A DNA stretch of 46,390 nucleotides, taken from Fidelibacterota bacterium. GTDB lineage: Bacteria > Fidelibacterota > UBA8477 > JABMPR01. The translations under genes were made by a program, and so were the position numbers. Each line of letters begins with the position of its first letter. Position 1 is the stretch's first letter. The stretch is from NCBI GenBank assembly GCA_013202385.1, contig JABMOT010000171.1, positions 1 through 46,390 of the forward strand. The letters run 5' to 3'. The notes beneath the pieces are model-generated. The model had not been told where the DNA came from. It did not search any database and saw nothing but the letters and a program-made list of their open reading frames with translations. Below, one piece after another: positions 33,306 to 43,400 of this stretch.

Positions 33306-36256
33306 CAGAATTTAAACCTCATACCAATGGTGAATTTGCGAGGATCCAAAAAGGTTAGCGAGCGATAATTGGGCATATCAATATAGGATCGTGTATCCCT
33401 GCGACGCTCATTCTCCAAGTCAATATCCGGATCATTGTCCGGGTTTGCCACCATGGGATCATACTCCACATCGTCATCCCGATACACTCCAACATAATCG
33501 TCACCCGCCTCAATGTCTTCTTCAAATGAAAAATGCAGTGACTGAAGATAGTCGATATAATCAAACTGATCTGAGAACCCACTATAGCGCAAATATTTTT
33601 TATCGAACACATTGGCAACATCACAGAATAATTCAAGATTCCTGTCACCCAGAGCCAGAGATTTCTGCAGGCGAAGGTCCACATTCCAGCGAGGTGCCCA
33701 TTGTACGTATTTGTCAATAAAAAGGAGACTGGACAGGTTGAATTGGCTTCCCGTTTTGTAATCCCCAAGAAAACTCAGTGTGAATCCGCCCAATGGGTTT
33801 ATGCTCAGAACTTTGGGACCAAATGTTGAAGGCGTACGGAAAGCGATATTTGCTCTAAAATAAGGTTGCGGCCGTGGTCGGTCATCCTTGACATTCACCT
33901 GTTCGTAATCCCGCTGTTCCTGCGGATTCTGATAATAGCGCAAAAGACCAAAATACCCACTCGTCTTTACCATATAGGTATAGTTAATAAATCCACTAAT
34001 AAATCGGCCTTTAGGTTTGCTAACGGTCACTTCAAACCCACGGATATCCTGGTAATTATTGCTTTGTGCTTTGCGATAATTAACAGAACCATTGGCATTT
34101 CGATAAATGACCCAGCCTGACTGATTGGTGATGTCCTTGTAATACGCTGCCAAATCCAGGAGAACTACATTGTTAAAACCATGGGAATAACCCAATTCAT
34201 AGGCAACTGTCTTCTCCTGATCCAATTCCGGATTTCCCAAATCAGTAACCAAACCATTGGATTCACGTTGAATCCTGAATCGGTAGGTTGATCGTGCTTC
34301 GGAGTAAAAATGACCATAGTTAAAGTAAAGCTTTGAATGATCCGTGATGGGATGAGCCACGCCCAACCGCGGTGCCAGAGTAAGGTTTGATTGAGCCGGT
34401 TTCTTATCAGCCAACTCCTCCAAGGAGCTACCAACTCCCTGTTGAAATAGCTCATCAAAAGCATCCAGAAGATACACATCAGTATTGGAGGCTGAGTACT
34501 CACCACGGAGTCCTAAATTTGCAATAAAGCCCTCATATTCCAGTTTATCCTGGATGTAGGCACTAAACCGTGACGGCGAAACGTCGTAACTCATGTTCCT
34601 GGTCCAAGTATCCTTATCACTTTCCGTATAAGAGCGTACCTGAAAATCATACAGGGTCATTTGCAAGCCCATTTTCAGCTGGTTATTCTCATTGATCTGG
34701 GCGGTGTAGTCACTTTTCAACAGGAAGGAGTTTGTGCGGCTGGTATCGCGCCCCAGATTCATCCAATCGGCCGAATTGTATCCATAAGGAGCTTCATCAT
34801 CATAAAAGCCCGGGAAGATCTCAATCTTTGTTGTGTCTCTATATTCCAGCTCAAAAGTTCGATACTGGGTACGTCCATACTGAGCAATGATTTCAAAATA
34901 GGAATCACTGCTCAACATGTGATTATAGCTCAAATCCACCCTACCGCGATAAATCGAATAGGGACTGAAATATCCAGGTGTAAACAGAACAGCGTCCGTG
35001 GCTAGATTTGCAACGTTGTAACTGCCCCTGAGGAGATTGCCCTCTGGGACGGTCGTCCAGTTCGCCTCATTCACAGAGTGTTCCTCAGCATATAGCAGAT
35101 TTGCGACTAGTTTTTGGTGAGGACTAATCTCATAGTTGAGTTTTAAGCGCGTAGAATTGGAGCTATATCCATCCCGAGAGAGTGGAATAACGAACATTTC
35201 CTTCTCTTCACGGAAGGAAATGAAAAAGCGTAGGGAAGAAAGACCGGGTAATGGACCTCCAAAACCCATATCCAGTGTATGGTCAGGCTTGGTGATGTCC
35301 CCCGACCTGCGATGCTCCCAAATCCACTGCTGTTGAGCGGCGGTGGACGTCATTCCCGCCAGAGGATTATTGCGCTCATTCCAACCCGCAAAGGTTGCAT
35401 ACTGTCGTCGTGTGTATTCATCCCAGCTTCCATTATCCGTGCCACTCCAGGCGACTGTATCATCCAGGTAAGGTCTCAGAAAATAGGAACTCTTATCATA
35501 GGGTGAAATCCCGTAATGTTTGGGTGCTGCGGGACTGACCTGATAATATAAGGAGCCCTTGTAATGATCTGCGGAACCCTCAGCGGTGATAACATTGACG
35601 ATACCGGACCGGATATTTCCATATTCTGCATTAAATCCACCTGACTGAACCTGAATTTCTTCTACAGAGCTTAGACTAATGGTGGTCACTGGTGCATTGG
35701 AACGGCTGTCACTTAGCAGAAATCCATCCATCATAACTGCAGTTTGATAAATACTACCGCCTCGCACTTCCATATTTTCCACACCAGCTTGAACACCGAG
35801 GACAGATGCAACGGATGAAATGGGCAATTGTTCAATGGATTCTGAATTGACATTCAGTTGGCTTCCGGAGAGGTCTTTCCGGACGATTGGCCTTTCAACG
35901 ATCACTGTGATGGACTGCATTCCTAGCACTTCAGGTGAAAGCTTAATATCGATATTGGAGGTGAGTCCGATAACGACCTCAATATTTTCAATTACCGCAC
36001 CCGTATAACCAATAATTGAAGCTTGGATTCTATGTTTTCCAGGTCGGACATTCAGGATGGAATAATAGCCACTCAGATCGCTGGCAGCACCAATACCCAT
36101 ATCTGTCACGATTATATTTACACCCACAAGAGCGTCCCCAGACTCAATATCTGTGATACGTCCACTGATTTTACCGGTTGTGGAGGCATATGATACTGAT
36201 GTTAGCATCATGATGCAAAATGTCAGGAAGCAAAGCCTTTTCTTCATAGGTGACAT
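33305..36256 (-). CDS. TonB-dependent outer-membrane receptor (operon C, second unit)
   Basis: A 983-residue protein: signal peptide (about 1-24), carboxypeptidase-regulatory-like domain (about 26-110; GKISGRITDIESGDALVGVN and SGYYSILNVRPGKHRI), plug (about 120-235) with MEVRGGSIYQTAVMMDGFLL and GGFNAEYGNIRSGIVNV, and a barrel ending TIGMRFKF. AAGGG lies five bases before the ATG. It aligns with the receptor at 40425 over long stretches (ISPYDKSSYFLRPYLDDTVAWSG against ISPYDKDSFYMRPYLDEAVAWTG), showing a tandem duplication. It overlaps the downstream gene by TGATG and starts 9 nt after the PorV-like gene. Confidence 0.93.
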   Translation of the reverse strand: MSPMKKRLCFLTFCIMMLTSVSYASTTGKISGRITDIESGDALVGVNIIVTDMGIGAASDLSGYYSILNVRPGKHRIQASIIGYTGAVIENIEVVIGLTSNIDIKLSPEVLGMQSITVIVERPIVRKDLSGSQLNVNSESIEQLPISSVASVLGVQAGVENMEVRGGSIYQTAVMMDGFLLSDSRSNAPVTTISLSSVEEIQVQSGGFNAEYGNIRSGIVNVITAEGSADHYKGSLYYQVSPAAPKHYGISPYDKSSYFLRPYLDDTVAWSGTDNGSWDEYTRRQYATFAGWNERNNPLAGMTSTAAQQQWIWEHRRSGDITKPDHTLDMGFGGPLPGLSSLRFFISFREEKEMFVIPLSRDGYSSNSTRLKLNYEISPHQKLVANLLYAEEHSVNEANWTTVPEGNLLRGSYNVANLATDAVLFTPGYFSPYSIYRGRVDLSYNHMLSSDSYFEIIAQYGRTQYRTFELEYRDTTKIEIFPGFYDDEAPYGYNSADWMNLGRDTSRTNSFLLKSDYTAQINENNQLKMGLQMTLYDFQVRSYTESDKDTWTRNMSYDVSPSRFSAYIQDKLEYEGFIANLGLRGEYSASNTDVYLLDAFDELFQQGVGSSLEELADKKPAQSNLTLAPRLGVAHPITDHSKLYFNYGHFYSEARSTYRFRIQRESNGLVTDLGNPELDQEKTVAYELGYSHGFNNVVLLDLAAYYKDITNQSGWVIYRNANGSVNYRKAQSNNYQDIRGFEVTVSKPKGRFISGFINYTYMVKTSGYFGLLRYYQNPQEQRDYEQVNVKDDRPRPQPYFRANIAFRTPSTFGPKVLSINPLGGFTLSFLGDYKTGSQFNLSSLLFIDKYVQWAPRWNVDLRLQKSLALGDRNLELFCDVANVFDKKYLRYSGFSDQFDYIDYLQSLHFSFEEDIEAGDDYVGVYRDDDVEYDPMVANPDNDPDIDLENERRRDTRSYIDMPNYRSLTFLDPRKFTIGMRFKF

Positions 36257-36264
36257 GATTTCCC

Positions 36265-37251
36265 TTAAAGTGAAAATCTCACTGTCATGCGTTGAACATC
36301 GCCCAGGCGACCAAAAGCCTCGTAGGCGTAATCAAATACAACTCCAAATTGCTGAATACCCAGGCCAAAAGAGAGGTCATTTTCATCGTTTGCCGAGCGA
36401 TAGCCCGCCCTCAAGGACAGCATATCAATGGGTCTGTATTCCAAACCGATCCGTATTTGTTCCGCGTGGGAGCGATAGTGAAGTGCATCGATACTTAAGA
36501 GCATCTGCTGCTTTTTCATCGTTGACCGTTTCAAATCAAAGATGTCCATTGAAATCCCCAGGGTGAAAGCAAGCGGTAATTGGAAACCCTCTTTCTCAAA
36601 GATGACTTCATTGGAAAAATTTCTCACTGACATGCCAAATGCGAGACTATTCCAACCGGTTTTATATATTGTTCCAAAATCGACAGCATTAGCAAAGGCA
36701 AGATTAGATTTAACTGTATCAGCGATCCCTGTTTCATCCGGATAAACACTCTTGCCATAGTTCAAGCCCACATATTTAAAATGTCCACCCACTGAGAATT
36801 TATCGTTGAGCGCTTTAGCATAGCCGATACCTGCTGCATAGGCTGAGGGTCTTAAAATTTCGGTATCCACATAACCCTGATCATTATCCCAGCGCTGCGT
36901 GCCCTGAATATCGCCGTAGTCAACGCCAATATAGGATAAAGCGAGAACGCCAAGATTGCCATCTCCGGGTTTATAGGCTACAGAAAAGGAATTATAGTTG
37001 ATGTCAGCAAACCATTGGTTTTGACTGGCCATGAAGTTGATCGCTTCTTTCATGCGTGCCATTCCAGCAGGGTTAAAGAACACTGAGGCGGATTGCATTT
37101 CCACAGTTGTCAATGCGCCAGCCATACCACCCGCCTTCGCATCGGAGTCTACACTTAGAAACTGACCACCAGACTGGGCTAGCTTGATTTGGCCGAATGT
37201 TGCTGAAAAGCCAAAACACAGGATGAGGACGAACACGTAAATCTTTTTCAT
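36265..37251 (-). CDS. PorV/PorQ-like outer-membrane beta-barrel protein (operon C)
   Basis: A 328-residue protein when started at the ATG at 37251 (AAGG six bases upstream; signal peptide MKKIYVFVLILCFGFSATFG). An ATG at 37275 with GGAGG nine bases upstream would add MRRSRRFR in front and is a serious alternative. The family signature GQFLSVDSDAKAGGMAGALT...VFFNPAGMARM is clear, followed by barrel strands (GGHFKYVGLNYGKSVY, LRAGYRSANDENDLSFGLGI) and the end MTVRFSL. It lies between the two receptor units of operon C, so one shuttle may serve both large VPNPY proteins. Confidence 0.9.
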   Translation of the reverse strand: MKKIYVFVLILCFGFSATFGQIKLAQSGGQFLSVDSDAKAGGMAGALTTVEMQSASVFFNPAGMARMKEAINFMASQNQWFADINYNSFSVAYKPGDGNLGVLALSYIGVDYGDIQGTQRWDNDQGYVDTEILRPSAYAAGIGYAKALNDKFSVGGHFKYVGLNYGKSVYPDETGIADTVKSNLAFANAVDFGTIYKTGWNSLAFGMSVRNFSNEVIFEKEGFQLPLAFTLGISMDIFDLKRSTMKKQQMLLSIDALHYRSHAEQIRIGLEYRPIDMLSLRAGYRSANDENDLSFGLGIQQFGVVFDYAYEAFGRLGDVQRMTVRFSL

Positions 37252-37276
37252 GCGAAACCTTCTAGACCTTCTCATC

Positions 37277-38296
37277 TTAATTGCCCTCCAAAAGTGCCAA
37301 ATGGAAATTCTGAGATAACATGGCTTCATTCGGTAGAAATTGTATCAAATATTCCTCTGCATCCAGAGCGAAGCGGGTCATGGTTTTCACCTCGGGACAG
37401 TATGCAATCAGTTCCATGGAAATACTGTTGTCTAGAGGGGTCTGTCGCTCACCTATTGCGTTCCATATGGATATTGACATGTACGAGTTTGTATTGAAGG
37501 ATACGTCACCACTCCCCATTGTATTGCGATCCCATAAGAGATACCCCGCATCGTTCGCACTTTCCAGTTCTATGTGCATAAGGGAATCTGGATATTCCAA
37601 ATAGACTGAGTCAGCCCTTAAGGTTTCAATGGCCAAGCTAAATCCCAAGCCATCGCTAAGATAATCTTTAGCAGGTGCCAGGATTACATTGGCTAAACTG
37701 CTGTCTTCCACGCGATGGACCCTTGTCGTTGAAGATTGTATCACAATAGCACCATGAAAAGATATCTGCCAGGCATCACCTGCGCCCACGGAACCTTGTG
37801 AAAAACTCAGATAAAAGGGTGTGGTTTCCGATCCGATAATCATCAAGGTATCCAGATCCAAACCGGTCAAATTGGCAGCACCTAGAGGATTATATTTATA
37901 GACCAGTTTAATGCCGTCCACGACCATGGTATTTTCATCGTAAGTCAATGATAGAAAACGCAATGCAGCTAAAGTATCCGCTCCATCGATAAATACATAG
38001 ACATCCGGTTCAATTAAAAAATCGTCATCGAACCAGGATGATCCGATTCGTTCTGTTGCAGCGAGAGCTGCGTCAATATCCTGACCAACCCAGACTGGCC
38101 CCAGTGGTCTCAAATCTGCCCCAAAGAGATTCACCCAGAGTGTATCGTTTAGAAGCTCGCAGGCAGCTTGTTCTGTATCATTCAGTACATAGGTTTCCTC
38201 CTGATAGAGCTCGCAATGTTGTAAACCGAAAATTGGGAGGATGAAAAAGATCCCAAGTAGGGGACGTTTAAATAGTATGAATATGCTTTTTATCAT
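37277..38296 (-). CDS. exported (possible lipo-) protein of unknown function
   Basis: A 339-residue protein. The N-terminus is hydrophobic and ends in FGLQHC (Cys28); the residues before Cys are not the usual lipobox, so lipidation is uncertain, though the following ELYQEE is lipoprotein-like. No family is recognised. The rest looks beta-rich with WQISFHGAIVIQ and VYLEYPDSLMHIELESAND. AGGGG lies before the ATG. It sits between the VPNPY protein (12 nt) and the PorV-like gene (GGAGG inside its last codons), the position taken in the second unit by the IPT lipoprotein, so an accessory envelope role in the same module is inferred. Confidence 0.8.
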   Translation of the reverse strand: MIKSIFILFKRPLLGIFFILPIFGLQHCELYQEETYVLNDTEQAACELLNDTLWVNLFGADLRPLGPVWVGQDIDAALAATERIGSSWFDDDFLIEPDVYVFIDGADTLAALRFLSLTYDENTMVVDGIKLVYKYNPLGAANLTGLDLDTLMIIGSETTPFYLSFSQGSVGAGDAWQISFHGAIVIQSSTTRVHRVEDSSLANVILAPAKDYLSDGLGFSLAIETLRADSVYLEYPDSLMHIELESANDAGYLLWDRNTMGSGDVSFNTNSYMSISIWNAIGERQTPLDNSISMELIAYCPEVKTMTRFALDAEEYLIQFLPNEAMLSQNFHLALLEGN

Positions 38297-38307
38297 TTGA
38301 AAACCCC

Positions 38308-40389
38308 TTATCGGATAACAATAAATTTTCGGAAGGTGGATTGCCCATCCGGTTGCTCAAAGTGGGCTATGTAGATGCCACTGACCACCACCTGCCTGTA
38401 TTCGGTGACTGAGTCCCAGGATTCATCACCGCTATTATCTGTATGTTCAATTGTTTTTATCAAATCTCCCCGCTCTGTGTATATGCGAATCGTGCACATA
38501 CCCGGAATGTCATAAAAGTAGAGACGATCTTCTCCTGAATTACTAAACTGCAATGATTTAGATGCAATATTGAATGGATTGGGAACCACCCTAATTCGAT
38601 CAAGTGATCCGGCAGGTCGCTTAAGAGATGCCCCTATATTTGTCATCGTGTAGAATTTACTACTGTACAAGGGGGCTCCAGGAGAAACCTGATTGCTATT
38701 CCCATCATCATAAGAGACGATATAATAGAAATATTTAAATCCACGTTTGGCTTTTACATCCGCAAACTCGTTAGTCAGGTTGGTCACATCGCAGGAAAAG
38801 ATCTCTTCGTAGCTGGTATCAGGTTTATGCATGGCCCTGTAAACTTTATATCCCATAAAACCGGGATGTCCCTCGGCATTGGAACTCCAGGATAGTCCTA
38901 TCCGATCACCACCAGATGTAACGGTAAACGTTTCAGGTGGAGGAGGTGGTTCAGGTACCGCATAATCAGCTTCATAGGTGTCATGAGCGCGGCGAAAGGT
39001 TTGCATGAGCGAATCTTCTCCAGTAAACACCCATTTATCTTTGTATTCATCTTTATCAACAGGAGCACTTCCATCAGGATTAAGAAGCTCCCCAATCGCA
39101 ACATTACCATCAAACCAGTTGCCTCCAACCTCATAACACATTTCTCGGTTTATGCCTGCAGCACCCTCAGCAATAACAATATGAATTTTTTCTCCGGGTG
39201 CTATATCATAGGGACCATAAGCAATAAACTGCGAATATCCACCTGCGTCAGTGCCCCAGGTATCCGCATAACCACTTCCGATATCCTCAGCCTGTGACAT
39301 GCCAGGATGACCAGCTGCCATATGCAGGTAGCGTTGCTGCATTTTAACGGAATTAAATTGATCATTGCTTTGGGTAATGGGCTGATCAGAGCCGGTATAT
39401 AATGTTGTTGAGGGTTGATAAACATCATCGCTTGCATCGGTGGTTGATTTATCGGCGTGAAGTGTGACTACACCAACAAATTGCTGGGCACTCAAGTGAC
39501 CATCTCCACCAGTTCCATAATATGGTGAACCAATATTGTCATGACCATCAGTTGATTTTGAATGTAAACCATGCCAGGAATAGGCCGCCCGCATCTCATT
39601 GTCTGCCGGGATTTCACCAATCACTTCATTGACTGTGTTGGCGCCCCAGGCAGTATTTTGAGGAGCCCAATAACCACCGGCACCATATGGACCACTTTCG
39701 CGTGTAGGAGCGTAGCGGTACTGCATAGCGAAATAAACGCCAGTTAATGTTTCATTAAAAGTTGCTCCTGATGAACTATAAATACCGGTATTCTCAAAAA
39801 CATAATCAACGACATGATAATTATCGTGATATTGGTTTGAAAAGCCACGGATGGTGCGAGTCATGGTGATTCCCACTGAGGTGTTAACCACGTTTTCAAT
39901 TCTGCGATCTTCCTTCATAGTAGCATCAACGCTATCGACAATATCAAGATATTGCAGGATACTGGCAGGATCACCATCCACGAAAACACCAGGATGATCA
40001 TATTTCCCATACATTTTAAATTTTTGGATAAGTATCTCTGTTTTGGTATCCACGGGTCCACGCGGACCAATATGGGCGACCTTAAAGTCATAGTTCACGT
40101 TAACCTGGGGATCGATAAAGTCAGTTGTTCCAATCCAAAGCGCTTTGGCTGCCTGTGCATCCTGATAGCTGTATTGTGCTGGCCAGCGCAATCCATCCTG
40201 TTGATCTCTTATCTGTCCCGTACGGCCAACCTCGACCTCACAACCTTCTTCAGAATACCAGTTATGCAAATTGCCAACAGCAATCCACTTGCTTTCAGCA
40301 GCAGATACTATATTCATCACAAAACCAATAGCCATCAAAAAGACTAGGGCATGCGCATGAATTTTACTTTTCATTCTATTGTTTACCAT
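38308..40389 (-). CDS. large exported protein with FnIII-like region and VPNPF-type C-terminal domain (operon C, first unit)
   Basis: A 693-residue protein with a signal peptide (ending near VSAAES). It is a paralogue of the product at 31185-33305, sharing IVNTSVG-like NVVNTSVGITMTRTI, FSNQYHDNY, YGPYDIAPGEKIHIVIAEG, NREMC and WVFTGEDSLMQTFRRA. An FnIII-like domain (about 485-580; ETFTVTSGGDRIGLSW) precedes the C-terminal domain (about 600-693) with IRVVPNPFNIASK, CTIRIYTERGDLIKTIEHTD and GIYIAHFEQPDG, ending FIVIR. An AAGGA lies upstream; a second ATG five codons in is possible. It follows the first receptor of operon C after 35 nt. Confidence 0.86.
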   Translation of the reverse strand: MVNNRMKSKIHAHALVFLMAIGFVMNIVSAAESKWIAVGNLHNWYSEEGCEVEVGRTGQIRDQQDGLRWPAQYSYQDAQAAKALWIGTTDFIDPQVNVNYDFKVAHIGPRGPVDTKTEILIQKFKMYGKYDHPGVFVDGDPASILQYLDIVDSVDATMKEDRRIENVVNTSVGITMTRTIRGFSNQYHDNYHVVDYVFENTGIYSSSGATFNETLTGVYFAMQYRYAPTRESGPYGAGGYWAPQNTAWGANTVNEVIGEIPADNEMRAAYSWHGLHSKSTDGHDNIGSPYYGTGGDGHLSAQQFVGVVTLHADKSTTDASDDVYQPSTTLYTGSDQPITQSNDQFNSVKMQQRYLHMAAGHPGMSQAEDIGSGYADTWGTDAGGYSQFIAYGPYDIAPGEKIHIVIAEGAAGINREMCYEVGGNWFDGNVAIGELLNPDGSAPVDKDEYKDKWVFTGEDSLMQTFRRAHDTYEADYAVPEPPPPPETFTVTSGGDRIGLSWSSNAEGHPGFMGYKVYRAMHKPDTSYEEIFSCDVTNLTNEFADVKAKRGFKYFYYIVSYDDGNSNQVSPGAPLYSSKFYTMTNIGASLKRPAGSLDRIRVVPNPFNIASKSLQFSNSGEDRLYFYDIPGMCTIRIYTERGDLIKTIEHTDNSGDESWDSVTEYRQVVVSGIYIAHFEQPDGQSTFRKFIVIR

Positions 40390-40424
40390 AAATGTGTTTT
40401 CCTTATCCGTGTATCTGCCAGCCT

Positions 40425-43400
40425 TTAGAAATCATAAGAAATATTGATGCCCAGAAAAATATCCCGGGGTGAGAGGAATATGAATGAGCTCTGGTTCGGC
40501 ATGTCAATGTATGCTTTGTCTTCAACAACTTTATCTAGATAGGCAGGGGCAACCTCTCCCCAACCAGTGTTGTGATCGTATTGCAAATAACTCTCCGAGG
40601 CGGCATCATAATAAATTGCCAGCTCACTTCTGTTATTTGCATCGATTTTATTTACATCTCCGATCCACTCAATGGGAACGTAACCAACATCATCAGGCCT
40701 GACGTCTCCAGGATTGTCAGCATGTGCAAGACCAGGTAGAATTGGCTGTCCGATGGCTTCAAGCTTGTTTTCCGGAAGCAGCAAAGAGCTCAGATAAAAG
40801 CCATAGTCGTGAATGTCTTCAAAACCGTAACCACTGAATGTTTTAAAATTCAGGGCATTGTTGATATCGGCGAAAAACTTTACACGCATATTTCCCGCAG
40901 AGAATATTTTCGAAATTTTCAAATCAACCGATTTTGCATCCTGCCATCTAAAATTATAGGCAATACCCCCAATACCATTGGGGTTGTAGGTGAACCAGGA
41001 GCCGGCTCGCCAACTGCTCAAGATATTCAAATGCCATTCTGAAAAGGGCTTTTGCCCTAACAAGGTCGGACCTAAGCTTTTTGGTGTGTGCAAATCGATT
41101 ACGGATTTAACCCTGGGAGTTGGTCGAGGTTTGCTCTGAACTGTATTATCTCTCAAATAATCTCGCTGCTCACTGGGATTTTGATAATATGACTTAATTC
41201 CAAAATATCCGGATGTGTTCACACGATATTCAAAGTTTACATTTCCAGTGAGCCAATCACCAATCATCTTGGAGATATCCGCCTCAAATCCGCGGATATC
41301 TTCATAGCTATTTGCCGTGAGTTGACTATAGTTCACCTGTCCATTAGCACTGATATAATTTGTCCAATCCTGCTGATCCGAGATATCTTTATAATAGGCA
41401 GCCAGGTGGAGCAGATATGTGTCAAACAACGCATGATCATATCCAAGTTCGTATGAAATAGTTTTGGCCTGATCCAGCCTTGGATCTCCAATCACGGATA
41501 ATTGGGTCAGATCCTCAATATTGAGATCTGAATTGAGCACGGCTTTCCGTTGAACCCTGAATAAACTTTCGGCGGTAGGCACTTGTCGATAATGTCCATA
41601 ATTGAAATACAATTTTGAATTGACGGTTATGGGATGGGAAATGGACAATCTAGGACTTAGATACAATCTGGCTGCAATATCTTTCTTTTCAAAACTGTCT
41701 TCAGCGGATTCACTGTATCCCGATGAATAAAAGCTGCCATCATAGGGATCCACATCATACCAGGAAGCGTTAGGGCTGATCAGTTCAGCATTAAGCCCCA
41801 GGGAAGCGATAAAACCTTCAAATTCCATTTTATCCTGTATATAAGCTGTTAACCGGTAGGGATTGTAGAACATCCTGGTCCAATAATTCCCCTCAGGGAG
41901 GAAGTAATTAAGGGAACCAAATTCCATCGCCAAGTCGTCATAGACAAAGTCGAATCCAGCTTTCATCTGATTATTTTGATTTACCTGATTCACATAATCG
42001 ACACCAAGCGAAGTTGTTTTCACGACGCTCTGATCACGAGAAGTGCTCACAGCTCCACCCATGTTCATATTTCCATCTACTGTACTCACAGGAGTTCCAT
42101 AAAAGCCCACAGGACCTTCATCTACAAAATAGCCTGGGAATATTTCATATATCTGGGACGTATCGCGGGCAGCACCTGGACCAGTATCATAGCGCTTCTG
42201 GATATGTTTTACGCTTACTTCATAATACGAAGCAGAGCTAAGAAGATGGGTGAATTTTGCAGAAAAGGTTGAATGCCTTACCTCTGTAGGCGCCCAATAT
42301 TCGTTGGAATAAAGTCTCCAGGGCATAGTAAAACCAGCACGGTCGACCTGTGAAGCAAGACTGGACACCGATGACAAATAGCTGGTAAGTCCACCTCTTG
42401 ATGATGTCGTTGCATTGAGACTTCCAGCCATATATGTAAAATTCAATTTTTGCGTTTTTGATACATCAGCGGTCATACGCAGCAAGGCTGTCTTTGAAAG
42501 TGTGCCAGTTTCGGACACGGGAAAGAGATACTCATCGTTTTCCTGTCGGTAAGACAGGTAAAATCTGAGATTTCCCAGTTGTTCGCCAATAAAGGGGACC
42601 GGACCGCCGAAACCACCATCAATATTGATATCAGGATTAACAATATTTCCTGCTTTGCGATATTGCCATTCATAAAGCCGTTTTGCTCCTGCAGGGGTCA
42701 GATCGTCACTAGGGTCATCATTGGCCAGGGAAGATTCTGAAACTGCATTCCAACCACTAAAACTTGGATATTGACGCTGAATGTATTTGTCCCAGGAGGT
42801 ATAAGAGCCATCTTGATTGATGTCGGTATAGGATTCACCTTCATCCCAATAACCATTATTATTAGCATCAGTGTAGGATTCACCATTTTCCGTTCCAGTC
42901 CAGGCCACGGCCTCATCCAGATAGGGACGCATGTAAAATGAATCTTTATCATAAGGCGATATGCCAAAATGTTTCGACTCAGCCGCACTGTGCTTAATTG
43001 TGAGAGTACCACTATAGCCGCCACTGCCGTCCTTGGTTACCACATTGACAACACCAGAACGAACATTCCCATATTCTGCGCTAAAGCCACCCGTTTGAAC
43101 TGATATTTCCTGGACAGCACTAAGGGGGATTCCAGTAATGGGTTGATTAGTACGCTCATCTTTCAGCTCAATCCCATCAATCATCAATGAGGTTTCATCA
43201 ATACCACCACCCCTGACAGAAAACCCACTCACACCAGCCTGAAGTGTCAGTACTTCAGATATACTGGTTACTGGCAATTCTTCAATATCTTCAGCAGTCA
43301 CACTGCGCTGACTGGCGGCCACATCCATTTTAATGACTTTGCGTTCAGCAGTTATTGTAACAGATTCACCCTCGAGGATTTGATCAGACATATCGATATT

